This document shows, piece after piece, positions 12,700 through 26,545 of a DNA stretch of 64,000 bases (its first letter is position 1; every line of letters begins with the position of its first letter). The stretch is from Synanceia verrucosa (lineage: Eukaryota; Chordata; Actinopteri; Perciformes; Synanceiidae), in assembly GCA_029721515.1 (NCBI GenBank), contig CM056556.1, forward strand, positions 13,722,098-13,786,097. The letters are read 5' to 3'. Below the pieces are notes generated by a model. It did no database searches, was not told the DNA's origin, and worked only from the letters and a program-made list of their open reading frames with translations. Both the position numbers and the translations under genes were made by a program.

Positions 12700-13065
12700 T
12701 TAAACTCCATCGGTGTATTTTCTACGACCGCTTGTTCTCACGCTGGAATGGCGCTTGATGCTGCTGGATCGCTGCTGCGGCTGCTGTGGACAGCCTCTCC
12801 GCATCCCTCCCCTCCCCCGCGGACTAATCGGAATGGTTTCTTCCAGGCGAACCTGTCACTGTCACCGCGGCGGTGACGGCAGCCGAAGTGTGAGAGCAGA
12901 GGGGGGAGTAGGAAGGCTTCATCCACTGCCTGCCATTGCAGTGCGGCGGCTGCTGCTCTGGAGCCACACCAGGAAGACCTTTCCGTTTCTTTTAAGTAAG
13001 ATTTTCACAAGCACGCCGCGGGGATCTTTGCTTTTACGGAAGGTGAATGGTTTCTCAATCTAACC
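12700..13065 (+). promoter_or_regulatory. tjp1: Probable internal tjp1 promoter and non-coding first exon (CpG-rich)
   Basis: In AT-rich surroundings this segment is strikingly rich in C, G and CpG (CCCCGCGG near 12815, CACCGCGGCGGTGACGG near 12863, GCGGCGGCTGCTGCTC near 12942, CACGCCGCGGGG near 13013). It ends with a strong splice donor, GTGAGT, at 13066; a weaker GTGAAT lies at 13042. The next recognisable tjp1 exon is 26954-27010, which carries the ATG. Known ZO-1 genes use an internal CpG promoter for the common isoform, so this is the likely start of the shorter transcript. No TATA box is evident, and the exact start site cannot be read from sequence. Confidence 0.6.
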
Positions 13066-16000
13066 GTGAGTACGTTATTTGGAAGAGCGCATTTCGCTGT
13101 AGCCGCAGGAGCTGACTGATGTGTGTCCCTCTGCGGGTACGAGAGAGCAATAACGGTGCAAGCCGAGGTAACTGAGCTACCTCACTGCTAGCAAACTGCA
13201 TCTTCGCGGTATGCTAAACCCTTAGCTAGTTGTCCAGCATGCTAACATCATCTCCTAGTAGAAAGCATGAACAACGTTGTGCTTTGCCCTGATTTGTGTG
13301 GAGCTTGCATAAGCGATCATATTGAACCACAAAATGCCTTGCGGATGAGTTGTCATCAGGCGGACGGGTTGTTCGCATGTCAAGTGCACGAAGCGTCCAG
13401 GTAACGTTAGCTGTGTTGAGCTAGCCTAGCTGCTGGAACAAAATGTCGGCCAGCTAGGGACTGACTTGACCAGGAGGGTATGAAAGGGGCACAAGATAAA
13501 TAAAGTGTCAGACTGCAAGAGGCAGCGAGGTTGTGGTATTGAAGTCAGTGACTAGAAATATGACATCATGTGTCTTACATTGACGGGAAGGTCAAGCGGT
13601 GGCTCACCTTGTTGTGATGGTCCGTTTGTAAAACCGTAGTGGGTCTTTGGTGTAGCTATGTAGCAGTTGGCTACGTTAGCTTTTTAGCTGGCTTTAGTTT
13701 GGTGACACTGAAAAAAATATCTGCTCGCCTGTCCCGGTGTCTGTACCAGCTGTCTTAATAATGTCATGTCAGCTGTGTTTAGGGACTTTCCTGTGGGCTA
13801 CAGTTGGTGTTTAGCTTGGCTTAGCTCGTCTAAGCTAACTAGCTCACTATTTACATTTCCATAGCATGGGATGGACCGCTGCTAACATGAACTAAACGCT
13901 CCAGTCATCACCTGTTGAATATTGAAAACACTGGACAGTAATGTTTTATAGGTGGATTTTGTTTGGTTTTATACGTTCCTATTTGCTGTAAACTAATTAT
14001 AACTACTACAACTAATATGGACAGTTAACATTGTACACATTAACGTTTATTTAGTGTTCAAAATTAAAGTATGTAAATCCCAGAGACCTTTTATCACATG
14101 AAACGTAGATATTGTTATTTATTACATATTTCTTTATGTGTACAACACATTGTGTAATTGCTATATATTTCAGTGCAGGTAAAATGATACTACGTATTGG
14201 ACTCTGTGAGCACCTAAATATGTTGCCATCACTGGCCTCATGATAGTAATGGGTACATGAAACAGCTCCAGGTTAGAGCAACTGACTTGACAAATGAATT
14301 AGGATTAGGGAGACACAATACAGATGATATTTGTGGAAGTCATTAGATGTGTCATGCTTATATTGTTGTTATTCCATTTTTGAATAATTTGGGCAGCAGT
14401 GCTGTGCACTGTGTGCAGGGGATGTTTCTGGCAAGCATAAGAGAGAGTATCTTGCTCAAGGGCAGCCATACATGTTGGCCTGTAAATCATGTTGACCTAA
14501 GCTGTCATGAGAGCAGCAGTCATCTGAGTCACTGTGGTTTTGGAAGGACATGTGTATCCGATATTTTGCATACTTAAGTCAAATTGTCAGTTTTTTAGTC
14601 CTGTTTTTTGTGAAATAAAGGGTTTATATGCTGGTTAGGATGTACCAATGAGACTCCATTAATCTGTTAATGTCATGTGCTGCTGACATGTTGTATAGAT
14701 TTTTTATTAAAGGTAAACCAAATCTAATAGATTTAATAGAGAACCTGTTCTCAAAATCACAAAGTAACTAATTATGAGAGTGCCCGATAATAATGTCAAG
14801 ACAATGGTGGGAGACTGAAGATGGCATGTGTGTCAGTGATAGCCTCGAGGTGCCACTAGAAAAAGGAATCCTGTGCTATTCTGGAGTACTATACCTCTGT
14901 GTACGTCATACTGTATATTATTTTGCATACTTAGTATCATTGTGACATTTCATGTGAGACGCCGAGACTTCAGACTGAGCTGGACCATTGACATTCACTG
15001 TTTCACCCTGCTCGAGCTAATAGATTTAATCCTTTTTTACAATTTACCAGGATTTTCTGTTGTTCACTGCAGCGCAGTTTAATCCTGGCCCCCTCTTCAT
15101 GTCCACTCAAGTGTTACTCTGCATGCTTTATTGACACAAGCTGTAATTTAATAACTGTTGCCAATAGACATTTTAAATGCAAAAATAAAAGGCACACATC
15201 TCAACATGACATCATATATTGTGTTGTCTGTTTTTGTTAACCTTAAAAATAATGCAAAGTAAATTGTACAGAACATACAAATGGAGCTTGTCAATGAATT
15301 TTAGGGTCAAGCTTTAAATAGCTGGCATGTATCTTCTTTGACTCCTTACATATTTTATACAACCTTGTTTTAAGCTACTTTTTGGAGATGGTGTAAGTTT
15401 TTGGGAAGTTGATTGATGGGTGTTGTGAACATTGAAAGGTCATTTCTCTGATACATTGCCAAGCTAAGACTTCCAAGGAAATACCTCTTAAGAATGTCAT
15501 TAAAGTCCATGTCCCCATCTAACAGTAAGTCTCTGCTTTAACAAATGGCACGTTTACGTTATGTTTATAGCTCCAGCTATACAGAAGCTTGCTTATATAA
15601 ATCAAGTTCATCGTAAATCCGTATTTGAAAGAAAGTGTGGGATTATCAGCATGGAGAGGCTTGCAAAATCTCTCATAAATCAATTTTCAAGGCAAACCCC
15701 CTTTCTCTTATAGTGCAGGAACATCCCTTATCATTAGTGTTTTTCATTGGCTCCGTTGTCCTCATTTCAATCAGTGTGACAGAGACAGGGTGCAGGTCAG
15801 CAGCTCAGCTTATCAGCACATTCCTGCCCTCTCATGTGCTCGGTGTGGGGCACTGATAGCTTCCACAGGGCTGATTATGTTCAGAGGCTGATTTCCTGGT
15901 CCATGTGTTCAGGACACACTCAGGCTCTGGTTGTGATCACTGACTCCAGCTGTGCAGCCTGAAATTAGACTCACACAAGACCACTATCCCAGAGAGCAAG

Positions 16001-16232
16001 TAACTTTTTTTGAAGAAGAAATCTGTAGTGTTTTGTGGAAAATGATCTGTAGAAATAATAATAAAAATGCTCTTTTGTCCCTCCTGCCCAAAAAATACTT
16101 TGATGTACATAAATGTCAAAGTATTTAAGTATTAATTTGTAACATGAAATAGATGAAAAGGAAAGACATTCTTTTCATAAACAGTGTTTATTAGCGGTAA
16201 TGTGGTCTTGCTCTGATTTTCGCAGCTTATAT

Positions 16233-16260
16233 GAATAATAATAATAATAATAATAATAAA
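16233..16260. repeat. (AAT)n microsatellite
   Basis: About nine AAT trinucleotide units. Confidence 0.95.
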
Positions 16261-16382
16261 ATTAAGGTTTTTAAAATGTTGTTTTTCAGTTTGTATTATA
16301 ACTTGTATGTTTATTCTTACTGAAGGCAAGATTTGTTTTTCGCCTTAAGAAACACAACTCAAGTCCATCATGTACATGTATG

Positions 16383-17196
16383 TACACTATATTGCCAAAA
16401 GTATTCGCTCACCCATCCTAGGCATGCAGACTGCTTTTACAAACATTTGTGAAAGAATGGGTCGCTCTCAAGAGCTCAGTGAATTCCAGCGTGGAACTGT
16501 GATAGGATGCCACCTGTGCAGTCTGACATGTATCGTTCTCCTGGCAATCGCCAAACCCAGACTCATCCATCAGATTACCAGATGGAGAAGTGTGATTCGT
16601 CACTCCAGAGAACACGTCTCCACTGCTCTAGAGTCCAGTGGTGGCGTGCTTTACACCACTGCATCCGACGCTTTGCATTGCACTTGGTGATGTATGGCTT
16701 GGATGCAGCTGCTCGGCCATGGAAACCCATTCCATGAAGCTCTCTGTGCACTGTTCTTGAGCTAATCTGAAGGTCACATGAAGTTTGGAGGTCTGTAGCG
16801 ATTGACTCTGCAGAAAGTTGGCAACCTTTTTACACTATGCTCTTCAGCATCCAGTGACCCCGCTCTGTCAGTTTACGTGGTCTACCACTTTGTGGCTGAG
16901 TTGCTGTCGTTCCCAAACACTTCCACGTTCTTATAATACAGCTGACAGTTGACTGTGGAATATTTAGGAGTGAGGAAATTTCATGGCTGGATTTGTTGCA
17001 CAGGTGGCATCCTATCACAGTTCCACGCTGGAATTCACTGAGCTCCTGAGAGCGACCCATTCTTTCACAAATGTTTGTAAAAGCAGTCTGCATGTCTAGG
17101 TGCTTGATTTTATACACCTGTGGCCATGGAAGTGATTGGAACACCTGATTCTGATTATTTGGATGGGTGAGCGAATACTTTTGGCAATATAGTGTA
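16383..17196. mobile_element. Defective Tc1/mariner-like transposon with folded-back ends
   Basis: The ends are inverted copies: TACACTATATTGCCAAAAGT at 16383 and its complement ending at 17196, extending through TATTCGCTCACCCATCC. The element is flanked by TA. The right part on the minus strand encodes the N-terminus of a Tc1-type transposase (about 17085 down to 16840), with a helix-turn-helix phrase (FQRGTVIGCHLCNKSSHEIS, LLNIPQSTVSCIIRTW) and GRPRKLTERG. The left end carries the same transposase start in the opposite direction (16424-16518), so both arms hold the 5' end of the gene. The middle keeps only part of the rest, and no catalytic DDE region is intact. Non-autonomous. Confidence 0.85.
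16830..17097 (-). pseudogene. Truncated Tc1-like transposase, N-terminal DNA-binding part
   Basis: From the Met at about 17092 (MQTAFTNICERMGRSQELSE) the frame gives a paired-type helix-turn-helix region followed by the GRPRKLT linker typical of Tc1 transposases. It stops after about 85 residues. The catalytic core (DDE) is missing in this frame, so it cannot be an active transposase. Confidence 0.75.
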
Positions 17197-17249
17197 TGTA
17201 TAATTAGCAGGCATCCCACAAATTAGCACGGATTAACTTCAACAGCCCT

Positions 17250-17395
17250 ACTGTATATCTGTACTGGATACAGTATATACTGTACATATATATGTATATG
17301 TACAGTAGGCTATATAGTACTGTATACATATACAGTATCAGCACGCAGTATATATACATATACTGTGTATATACTGTATATTTGTTATATATAAA
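17250..17395. repeat. TA-rich cluster of palindromic TACTGTA/TACAGTA motifs
   Basis: Repeated ATACTGTA and TACAGTAT words separated by (TA)n runs form a low-complexity, self-complementary stretch directly after the Tc1-like element. Confidence 0.7.
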
Positions 17396-19223
17396 TCATA
17401 TTTATTTAGCCAGACAAGGCATTAAAGCTAAAACAAATAATTATGACCTTTATTTTACATATCTGTATCTTAGTATTTTAATGCAGGCTAATAAACATCA
17501 GGAAAAATACAGCAGACCGTGGAATAACTGTAAAACTCAAAAATTGCAGTGACGGCTGACTGCACAAAAAGGCAGCCGCATTAACTGAGCCTGACTGTTA
17601 GCCTGGGCTGGAGCAGGCTAGCTGCACAGAATAAATCTCCATGGCCTTGATTTTGTGAAACTGATTCAAGGCTAAAGTAAGCCAGGATAACTGAGATATC
17701 CTGGATTAATCCCTTCTCCTAGTTTTGTAAAACAGCCCTCTGGTCTACACTGTGTGTTAGAAAGTACACAACTTATGTCCACATCAATATTATGACAGCT
17801 AATTGTGTAATAACAGCTAATTATCATGCAGTCTAAACACATATTTAATCCTAACCACACTTGTTAATTGCAGTGTTGACAGCAATCCTCAGTGATTAGC
17901 ACACATCAAATATCTGCCTGCTGGCTTCCACCATTTTGGAAACTGAAACCCAATTATGTGTCTTTGAATACGTTACAGCTATCCTATGTTATCTGTGTGT
18001 TAAAGACAATTTATTCAATGTTTTATGTCCAGATGAAAATTCATTTCACAGAAACTGTTGCCACTTCAGTACCTGTATGTCAAGTATTTTTTTTTTTTTC
18101 CCACATAACTGCTGTGTGTGTGCAGTGTGCGGTATACTTGTTGGACATAAGATATTTAATACATAAAATATTTATGTAAAATAAAGAAATATAACTATAC
18201 AAGTATAGACATGTCTCCTGAAAATATGTGTTATAGAAATAAAAAAGCAAGCTAAATGTTGAATATATTTGTCTCAGATTTCTTAAAGTTTTAAAATATG
18301 CTAAAAGTCAAGAAAAAGTCAAGCATCTATAACAGAAACACTAAACGTAACAAAACAGCTCCTGCAAAACTTTCATTTTCCCCCTTTCGATTTCAAGTTG
18401 TTGTACATAGAGCCTTTATCCATATGAGAAGTTTCTCACTTAATTGCAACTGAACATAAAACTGTCATGATAAACAACATAAGTGCAACAGTAGAACACC
18501 TTTTAAAAGTTTAATCTGAAATCCAATTGTGTGAACTGTGATTGTTGTGATACTCTTGACAATTGAGAAACATTTTGGGAAAAAGGAAGGATGGCTTCAG
18601 CAAAGGAGCAATTTGTATTCACACAATGAAGACATAGTAGGGGGTGAACTGCTGACTTGGAAGTATTTGGCGGCTTCCCTCCTTGCATGGCTCCTTTGGT
18701 TGATGAAGAAATAATGAATTTGCAGAAGGTGGTGGAGAGAACAGACTGTGCAGTCTCCAGTCTGAGGCTCTGCTCTCAAGGATGTAAATTCCACTTGTTT
18801 CCTTTGCCAGTGTTGCCTTCATTGACTGAATCCTGGTTGATGAGTTGGATGTCATGACCCATAAGGCCTTGTTTTGATGTTGGATTCATGTTCATTCACA
18901 GCGAATCTGGGCAGAATATTGGTCATACTCTTTCTGTGTGCTGATTCCTGTTCAACTGTCCTTGAATGCTTCTCTTTGTGATTTCACTGCACCACACATT
19001 GTGTTTTGGGGTAGTCTTTTTCTGTTTGTCTTTCCTCCTGCCTTTGGAGTTTTGTGTATTTTCACTGTGACAGATTTTGTCTTTCATAATCACAATGACA
19101 TCTAACAAATGTACAGTACGTTCTCAGCTGAGTCACACATTTTCTTTATCTGGATGCACAGAGCGTCCATGTCAGTGGACGAAGAAGACATTGACAGGGT
19201 TTGTAAATCATGCCCTTACATGA

Positions 19224-19522
19224 AGGAAGTGGAGAAGGATTTGTGATTAGAGAGCAAAATAAACCGAATCTGGACAAAAAGTGGTGATTATGGTGAAAGT
19301 GGCCTCTATTCTTCCCCAGATAAAACAAGAGCAGTACAAGGTAAAAACAAACTTTTTTTTCATTATGAAATAGAGAGTCTCTTCTTTCATTTGAGCTATT
19401 CAGCGTTCTCAGAGTCATAGTACAAAATATTCTGTTTATCATGAAAGATAACTCAAAATGACCAAAAATGCTGGTACAAAGCACTTTAAGTTTTAAAAAA
19501 GGACTGGCACTCAATGAGTTAA
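19224..19522 (+). mobile_element. MITE copy A (left-truncated), TTAA family
   Basis: Matches the better preserved copy at 41981-42406 in order and orientation: the AGGAAGTGGAGAAGG region, GGTGAAAGTGGCCTC, GAGTCTCTTCTTTCATTTGA and CAAAGCACTTTAAGTTTTAA. It ends in CACTCAATGAGTTAA. About 130 bases of the left end are missing or too diverged to recognise. Confidence 0.75.
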
Positions 19523-22500
19523 GAGATATCTGTAATATCTGTCTCAGGAATCTGATGAGAAACAGTCAGTCTAGTACAGGCAGCATGTGTAAGTGCATCG
19601 ATAGTTTAATGTTAAATGGTGCATCAGGATGAACTGATGAAATGTGTTGTTTTGCTTGTCTGATATGGAAGTACAGCAGTCTGTTGTTGTGCTCTTGCCT
19701 GTTTTCTCAACATGACTTGGAACAAAAGTTGCATTGTGAAGGGAAGGATAGCGCCTGTCATTACTCTAACCGTTGTGCATTTCCTGTTGGTGGTGGAGCG
19801 AAATACAGTCCTCAGACAAAGAATGCCTCAGTATGTATGTTGTTGGCACATACTGCAGATACTAGAAGTTGCCTTAGGGTTAATTCACGTTTGTGCAGCC
19901 ATGCACTATGCCACTTTCTAGAAAACGCAAGTTATAATGTGGTAAAACAATTCAACAACTTTATGTAAACACTTCTGACAAGTTGTCCAGCTGTGTCCTA
20001 TTTAATTAAATACAGGCTTCTTAGATTAGTTTTCCACAGGATAGAACAGTGTTCTTTGTTTTGCTTGTGTTTTGTTGCAAACTACACTGCAGTAAGCTAT
20101 TTTATTAATAAAGCTGTTATAACTTGGGATGTAGTCTCTATAATAATGAACATTTCCTAGAGGAGATATTAAGTGCAGGCTGTTGAGTTAATTTGCCCCT
20201 AAAGTTGTTGTAACTTATTGTATTATTGTTGTATTACTTTGGAAGATGTGCAAACAAAGTAACAAGATCCAAGCTGCTAACATTTAGCTGTGCTGCAAAG
20301 TGAAAATTGAACCAAGACATCTATAATATCTGGCTGTATCAGAATTTGCTTCTTAATTGAACATGGGATGTTTCACAAGTCACATGTGCCTCTTTGCTTT
20401 CCCGTCATTCTGCATCCTCCTCTCAGATTTCCCCTTTTCTTTGTTTGGTTTTATTTGATTTATTTACACCCTGTTAATTTGGTGTAAAGTTTGGTGATAA
20501 TGAAAATACAAATTAATTTTAAAAAAATCCTTATTGTTTGTTATTAACTGCCAGTTTGACAGTAAGCAGGCCTTTTGAAGTGTTGACCATAATGTATGCA
20601 TGCAGTGCAGCACACCTGGGGAGGAGGGGCACAATGACATTACACATGCAAAGAGAATTGACGAACACTGTGGCTCAACCCAGCACCTCAAGGGTTAAGT
20701 CCGATACAGCAGTTTACACTGCGGATGAATGTTCGCTAGTACAGAGGAGTCCCATGCTGTAGCGGAACTGCAGATCCCACACAGATCGCTGCCAAGCCAG
20801 AGGGGATTTGCTTCGATCCCATGAGTGTGGAAGGAGAGGGTTGGAGTGAGGGATTCGCTCTGAAGAGAGATGTCAGGAGAGGACGCAGACCTTTGCGGGG
20901 CAGAGGAAACATTAGGGTGTAGTTGTGCCTCCCCTCACCTGTGGTTGTAAATTCAGCTGTGTCAGAGCCCAGAAAAGAGAAAGGAAGGTGGGGGTGAAAT
21001 CCCTCCCAGCACTGATTGGTGCGGTTATGCTCCGAGGATGCTGATGTGCGTCTGCAGGAATCTCCTGCTGGATTTACTGAGAAGTAGCTGGTGGATGGAG
21101 ACGCTCTTGTTTGTGTTCTCTGTAGTGGCCAAGATGAACTGATGTAAGTACCTCTGATGTTGTCTGCATCCAGTTTGATCTGAGTACTTGAGCAATGAAT
21201 CAAAAAGATGAAGGGAATGGGGTGGAAGTGTGTTTTTTACTGTAGCCTTTAAATAACGCAAGTGTGTCTTTCATGATCGTAATGGTTGGCAATTAAGTTT
21301 TATGTCACCGTTAATAGGTTTCATTTGTTAACCTTTTCATCACTCGTACATTGCTTCATCTCTCCCGCTCTCTCCCCTCCTTTAGAGCTCCACAGTACAG
21401 AGTCTAAGCATGTTCTTTGTGCAGCGTGTCACTCGTCTCTCAGGGGACCCCCTGGCTGGTGCTCAGACATGGGCCCTCATTAGCATCTGAGTATGTTCTG
21501 CGAGGCAGTGGAGTTTTAGCAGTTGTCAGCACTCCCCAGCACATCGGTTTCAATTTCTGAAGTGATCAATCATCTTATTCTACTTGTTTGCAGCTTCACT
21601 GCCAGCAGCCGCGGCGGAGTGCAACCCTGTTGTTTTTTTTCTGTCTTTGGCCGCAGTGCAACTGTATCCTGAGAGTATCCTTGTTCTAGCAATTTGTTCA
21701 TCGCTGGCATGCTCGTCTTTGTGTCACTGTCGTACTCAGTTTGATGTGGTGGTCGTGTGGTTGTTTCCTTCCCTGCTGGAGCCTCATTTGACGTTAATGT
21801 CACTCTTGTCTTGTGGAGATCTGGAGTTGGACTGTGGATGCTCATTGGGTTCCTAATAAGGATCTTGAAAAATATGGTGTCTTATCTCATAACTGTTACT
21901 AGAAATAGAAATAATAAAATAAGATATGGTTTTCTGCATCCTCTAATAGGAGAATGTGCCGTACTGTCATCATCATATTTATTTCAAGTAATTTTCCTAA
22001 TTTGGCTAAAAAGCCAAATTTGGTACTCAAATGTCATTTACTTCCACTCTATGTGAACACAGCATCATAAACTCATATTTTGCACTGATTTGTGAAAATG
22101 ATCTACCTCTCTTTATTTTCCTTGGGCCTGCAGACAAATCCAGCGACTAGGCACTAGAGAGAAAGCAAATATATTGTTCCATCATTTGTTCCAGTCAGTC
22201 CATGGCATTTAATATAACAAGAGGTGATTAAACGTTTCCCAGTGTTCATGCTGCAAGTTTCCCTTAAACCACTCTGTTGCAGCATCACAACGGCAGAATT
22301 AATGAGAGCTATTTTTAGCTGCTCTAGTCCCAGAGCGGTCACAATTGAATAAGATTCTGCCTCACCCCTAAACCATATTACAGCAGAAAATCTATTCTTT
22401 TCAGAGAATTGAACACCCCACTATATTGCCTCAGTTCTCTCAATGGAAGAAATATGATTCTGGTTTTCTGCTGAATAGAGGACTTGGGAGCCAGTGCTCT

Positions 22501-23183
22501 TTAATTTTAATGATACTCCAAAGTGAACACAAAACCAAACACCATCTTATCTTCCCTCTTCAGGGGTCCAAGTGGAGATATTCTTCTACTTGGTGTAGAT
22601 TTGTTTGTACACCACATATGGATTAATAGAACCTGAATCAGTACAGCAAAGCACTGTCAGGCGGGTTAGGGACTGTTTTTTATTACTGGCTGCAAATGTG
22701 GGCGGCCTCAAGTACTAGTAACCTTGGCCATATAATAATTACGTATACATGGAACAATTAGTCAATTCAAGATGAAAATTAGTCACATTTTTAAAGCAAA
22801 AAATTCTTGATCACTAATTCCAGCTTTTCAAGTGTGAATATTTTCATTTTTTTGTCATCAAATATAATTGTAAATTGAGTCTTTTCTGTTGTTTGTTTGG
22901 GTTTTTTTTGCACCACTTTTGGACAAGTGTGGCAGCTTGGGTTCTGGAAAATCGTGACAGATATTTTATATCGTTTAATGTTGTTTTTTTTTATGGACTA
23001 CATTAATCAACAAAATAGTGTTTGGGTTTATATGAAATCCAGGGCTGCAATTTTATATCATTGTAAACTTAATATCTTGGTATACAGAACAACAGATGAT
23101 GTCAACGAGGACTGTAAAAATATAATAACTATACCTCTATAATATTTTCTATTATTGTTATTGTTTATTTATTATTGACCAAC

Positions 23184-23592
23184 TGAGTAACTCATTGAGT
23201 ACCAGCTGTTTTATAAAAAACAGAAAGTGCCTTGTGTCAGTGTTTTTGCCCATTTTCATATTTCAAGACCCACAGAATATTTTGTACTATGACTCTGAAA
23301 ACACTGAATAGCTCAAATGAAAGAAGAGACTCTTTATTTCATCATGAAGAAAACATTTGTTTTTACTGTTACTGTTCTGTTCTTGATTTATCAGGTAGAG
23401 TAGAGGCCACTGTCACCAAAATCACCAGAATCCGTCCGTTTCGTCTCCACTTCCTGCTTTGATCTCTGTGGCGTATACTGTCTCTTTATGCTCCAACTAC
23501 ATTACTCACAGGCTGAGGGAGACCATGATCGACGACCCGCTGCCAAAAAAACACATTGACATATTTTTATGACGAAGGCACTCAAGCATTGG
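23184..23592 (-). mobile_element. MITE copy B, TTAA family, reversed
   Basis: In reverse orientation it carries the same blocks as the 41981-42406 copy: GAGTAACTCATTGAGTACC at the left edge, TCAAATGAAAGAAGAGACTC, CCACTTCCTGCTTTGATCTC, GAGACCATGATCGACGACCC and GGCACTCAAGC at the right edge. Nearly full length. Confidence 0.75.
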
Positions 23593-26545
23593 AATGGAAA
23601 TGATGCTGAAATACCTTGTTGGCAAAAATATTCAGTTTACTGCCATTCAATATCATGTTGTGCTCATATGTGCTCAGTAAATGATTAATCTACTATGAAA
23701 ACAAAACTCAGTTTCTGAATAGATTTCAGTCGGTCGACTAATTGATTAATCAGCAAAATGTTTCTACTCTACAATAATAGAAGCTAGTCATTTGATGTGC
23801 ACATAAGTACCTTAAAAGATTATGACAGGGTATTTCTTTGACAGACATGCTGTAATAGTTTGCTCTACTGAGGAATAAAACCACACTGGGATTATTGAAT
23901 GTGTCTTTTTGTGTATTGACTCCTCATGGTCCATTTTGACCACGGCCTCCCAGTCCTTTCTCTACTCAGCTGTGTGATCTATCTGTGCGTCGGGCCATCT
24001 GTGTAGAAGTGCTGGCTCCCAAGTTGCCTGGTTGTAATCCCCCAAGCATGACCCAACCGACATGGTGTGTCTCCTCTGTGGAGTGGCTGCCAGCTCTGGC
24101 ACTGGCTTCTGTTGGCACCAGTTATTTGTGGCCATAAAGGACGTACACAACAGTGCCACGAGAACTCATCAGTCACTGGATGCTGATGCGACTTTACAAA
24201 CTGCACACAGGAGCAGCACAGAGTTGACTCAGACTTTTCTCCTTTCTTTCATTTACTTGACTTTTTAAATGCATTCAGCTCTGCAGCGGGCACTAAGGTG
24301 TCGGTTAGGTCTTTGGACAGAATGCAAAGTGATGTGCATATGGTATTTTTTTATTCTTTATCCTTGTTAATACCTATTAAAGAACAGCTCTTTTGAGGTT
24401 ACATTCGTGCAGAGTACTGTGTTTGGATGTACATGTAGCAACAAATAGTGCTCATCTAAAATGCATAAATAAAGCTTTTGTTTCTAAATTAAAGCTGTGT
24501 CTTTTTTTTTATTATTTTTTTTTAAAAAACCTCCCACGGTTGAGAGGAACCTTTAGACACGGCCTGAAAATGTCAGGCCACTTGAACAACTGCACACTGT
24601 TTCCCCCTCTGTTACCAGAGCAACAAGCTCTGCAGGAGGAGAAAGCAAGATTACATCCCTTCAAAGTGAAAGAGGTGTGTGTTCCTTGCTAAATCACTTT
24701 TTCCCCATCCTATATTCTGTTTTAGTTTCCTTCTGTTTTACTCCATCTGGGATTTTACATTCCATTAATTTTATGGTGATTTGATTTTGTTTATATTGAG
24801 TCAGACACATTAAGCATTCTCTAATCCTATTTTCCAGACACCAAAATTTCTCACAGACACAGGGCCCATACATTATACATTTGTGTGTGTGAGATGTTTG
24901 TGCTATGCTGCATAAATGCCTATCAAGAATTGCTGAAAGTAGTCTTGTCACCTCCCATAACTTTGCAGTTTAGTGGCAAACTGTATAAATTTAGACAAAA
25001 TGGAGTTCTTTGCATCAGCGTTTCCTCTGTGCTGCTGATCAAGAACACACCAGCATAAATCTCCTCCCCAAAGAGCAAACTTTCCAGTGAGAATCCATGC
25101 CTCTGTTTCAGCAGTCTTGTTAATATTCAGATGTCTTCTTTTTTTCTTTTCTCAAGTGCAGCGTATTCAGAAGTCCAGGGGGAGTTCCCCCGTTCAAACT
25201 TTTGTTCCCCCTGCTTGTGTGAGTCCCACCATAAGCTGCCTAAGGAGTATTTGCTGCCAAGCTCAGAACGTCTGGGGCCACTGGTGGCGATTTATTCATC
25301 TGCCTGTATTCCTAAACACAAGCCAAGTTTTGGCACTTGGCCGACAGGTCGCGACAGACATGAGGACAATGTGTTGATGGAAGTGTGGGTGGTAAAACAG
25401 CAAACAGGACGACAGCAGAGACAGATGGCTAATAACCTCCTCAGACTTTTCTATAATACTAAATAAAAAAAACATGTCTTTTGAAAGTATCATTTCTACC
25501 AGTTGCATTTTTTTTAAATGTTTCAGCGTGAAACTGGACTGACACTTGGTGTTTTTGGTTTGAAGCTGCCAACAAGGTGGCAATGGTCTAGTCTAAGTCT
25601 AGTCTAAGCACTGAAACCAATGCTGCTTTTAGTGTAAAGTTCATTTCTGTTGCCACAACATGTGAGATCACTTTTCCCAATGAGTCCTCTGTCTGGGTGG
25701 ATGAACTGAAAGTGTTTGAGGTGTCAAAGAAATTACAAGCAAAGCAGGAGGAAAATGTGTGGTAGCAACCTGTTAAGATCACACACCTCTGATCAATTTA
25801 CGTGACAAATGCGGGTTATTGCATTAGGTGCTGTGATGTGGATTGTAATTTGCCCCAAAGGGATGGACCTGATAGTATTTTATATGCAGTCATTGACTGT
25901 CTAATGTGTCGTGAGATTGTGGTGGAGGTGAAATGATATGGAAGAAGAGATAAGGTAAGGAGTGAGCTGTGGGGCACAGAGGACAGTGCCGACCTGACCG
26001 CTGAATGAGCCGACCTTCATCTTATCCCCTCTGCTCATTAATGTCACAGAGGAGGGCGTGCTTCACTTTTAAAGACCTAATGTCACTGCAGGCTCATTGT
26101 ATCCAGCAGGGGTTTTATCATTGTATTCAATGCACTGTAAATATGGCACCTCATACTGTGGATGTAGAAAGGACAGTGTGTTGATAGTGTGTGTGTGGTC
26201 TGTTTGGCAGTGTGTGATTGTGCTGCAGATAAAAGCAAGAACACAATAACCTGCTGGGTTATACATAGTGGATGTGAATAGCCCAAAAATGCTGGGACTG
26301 CTTCCGTCTTTTAATCAACACATTTAACTTGATAGAGGGAATGATGTTGAAATGGTGGAAGTGTGCATGTTATGTAGGCAATTAGCTGGATTGTGTTGAT
26401 AACATTGACATTATTCATTTAAAAAGATGGTAATGGATTTATTTATCCATTACCATCCTTTATCCTTTATCCTGCAGTCTTGGATAAAGGTTAAATTTGT
26501 AGTGCTGGTGGGATGCTGCAGGGTAAATGTATTTCAGCGGCCACA

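Noticed and set aside
20736..21203. 155-codon open frame on the minus strand, and a GTAAGT donor on the plus strand at 21144
   Set aside because: The frame is low-complexity with no family motif. The plus-strand donor follows ATGAACTGA, so it could only end a non-coding exon, for which there is no other support.
24619..24674. Exon-like block between a CAG acceptor and a GTGTGT donor, 56 bases
   Set aside because: Read in phase 0 after the 1684-1825 exon it meets a stop (TGA), and its length would shift the frame into the ATG exon. No similarity to ZO-1.
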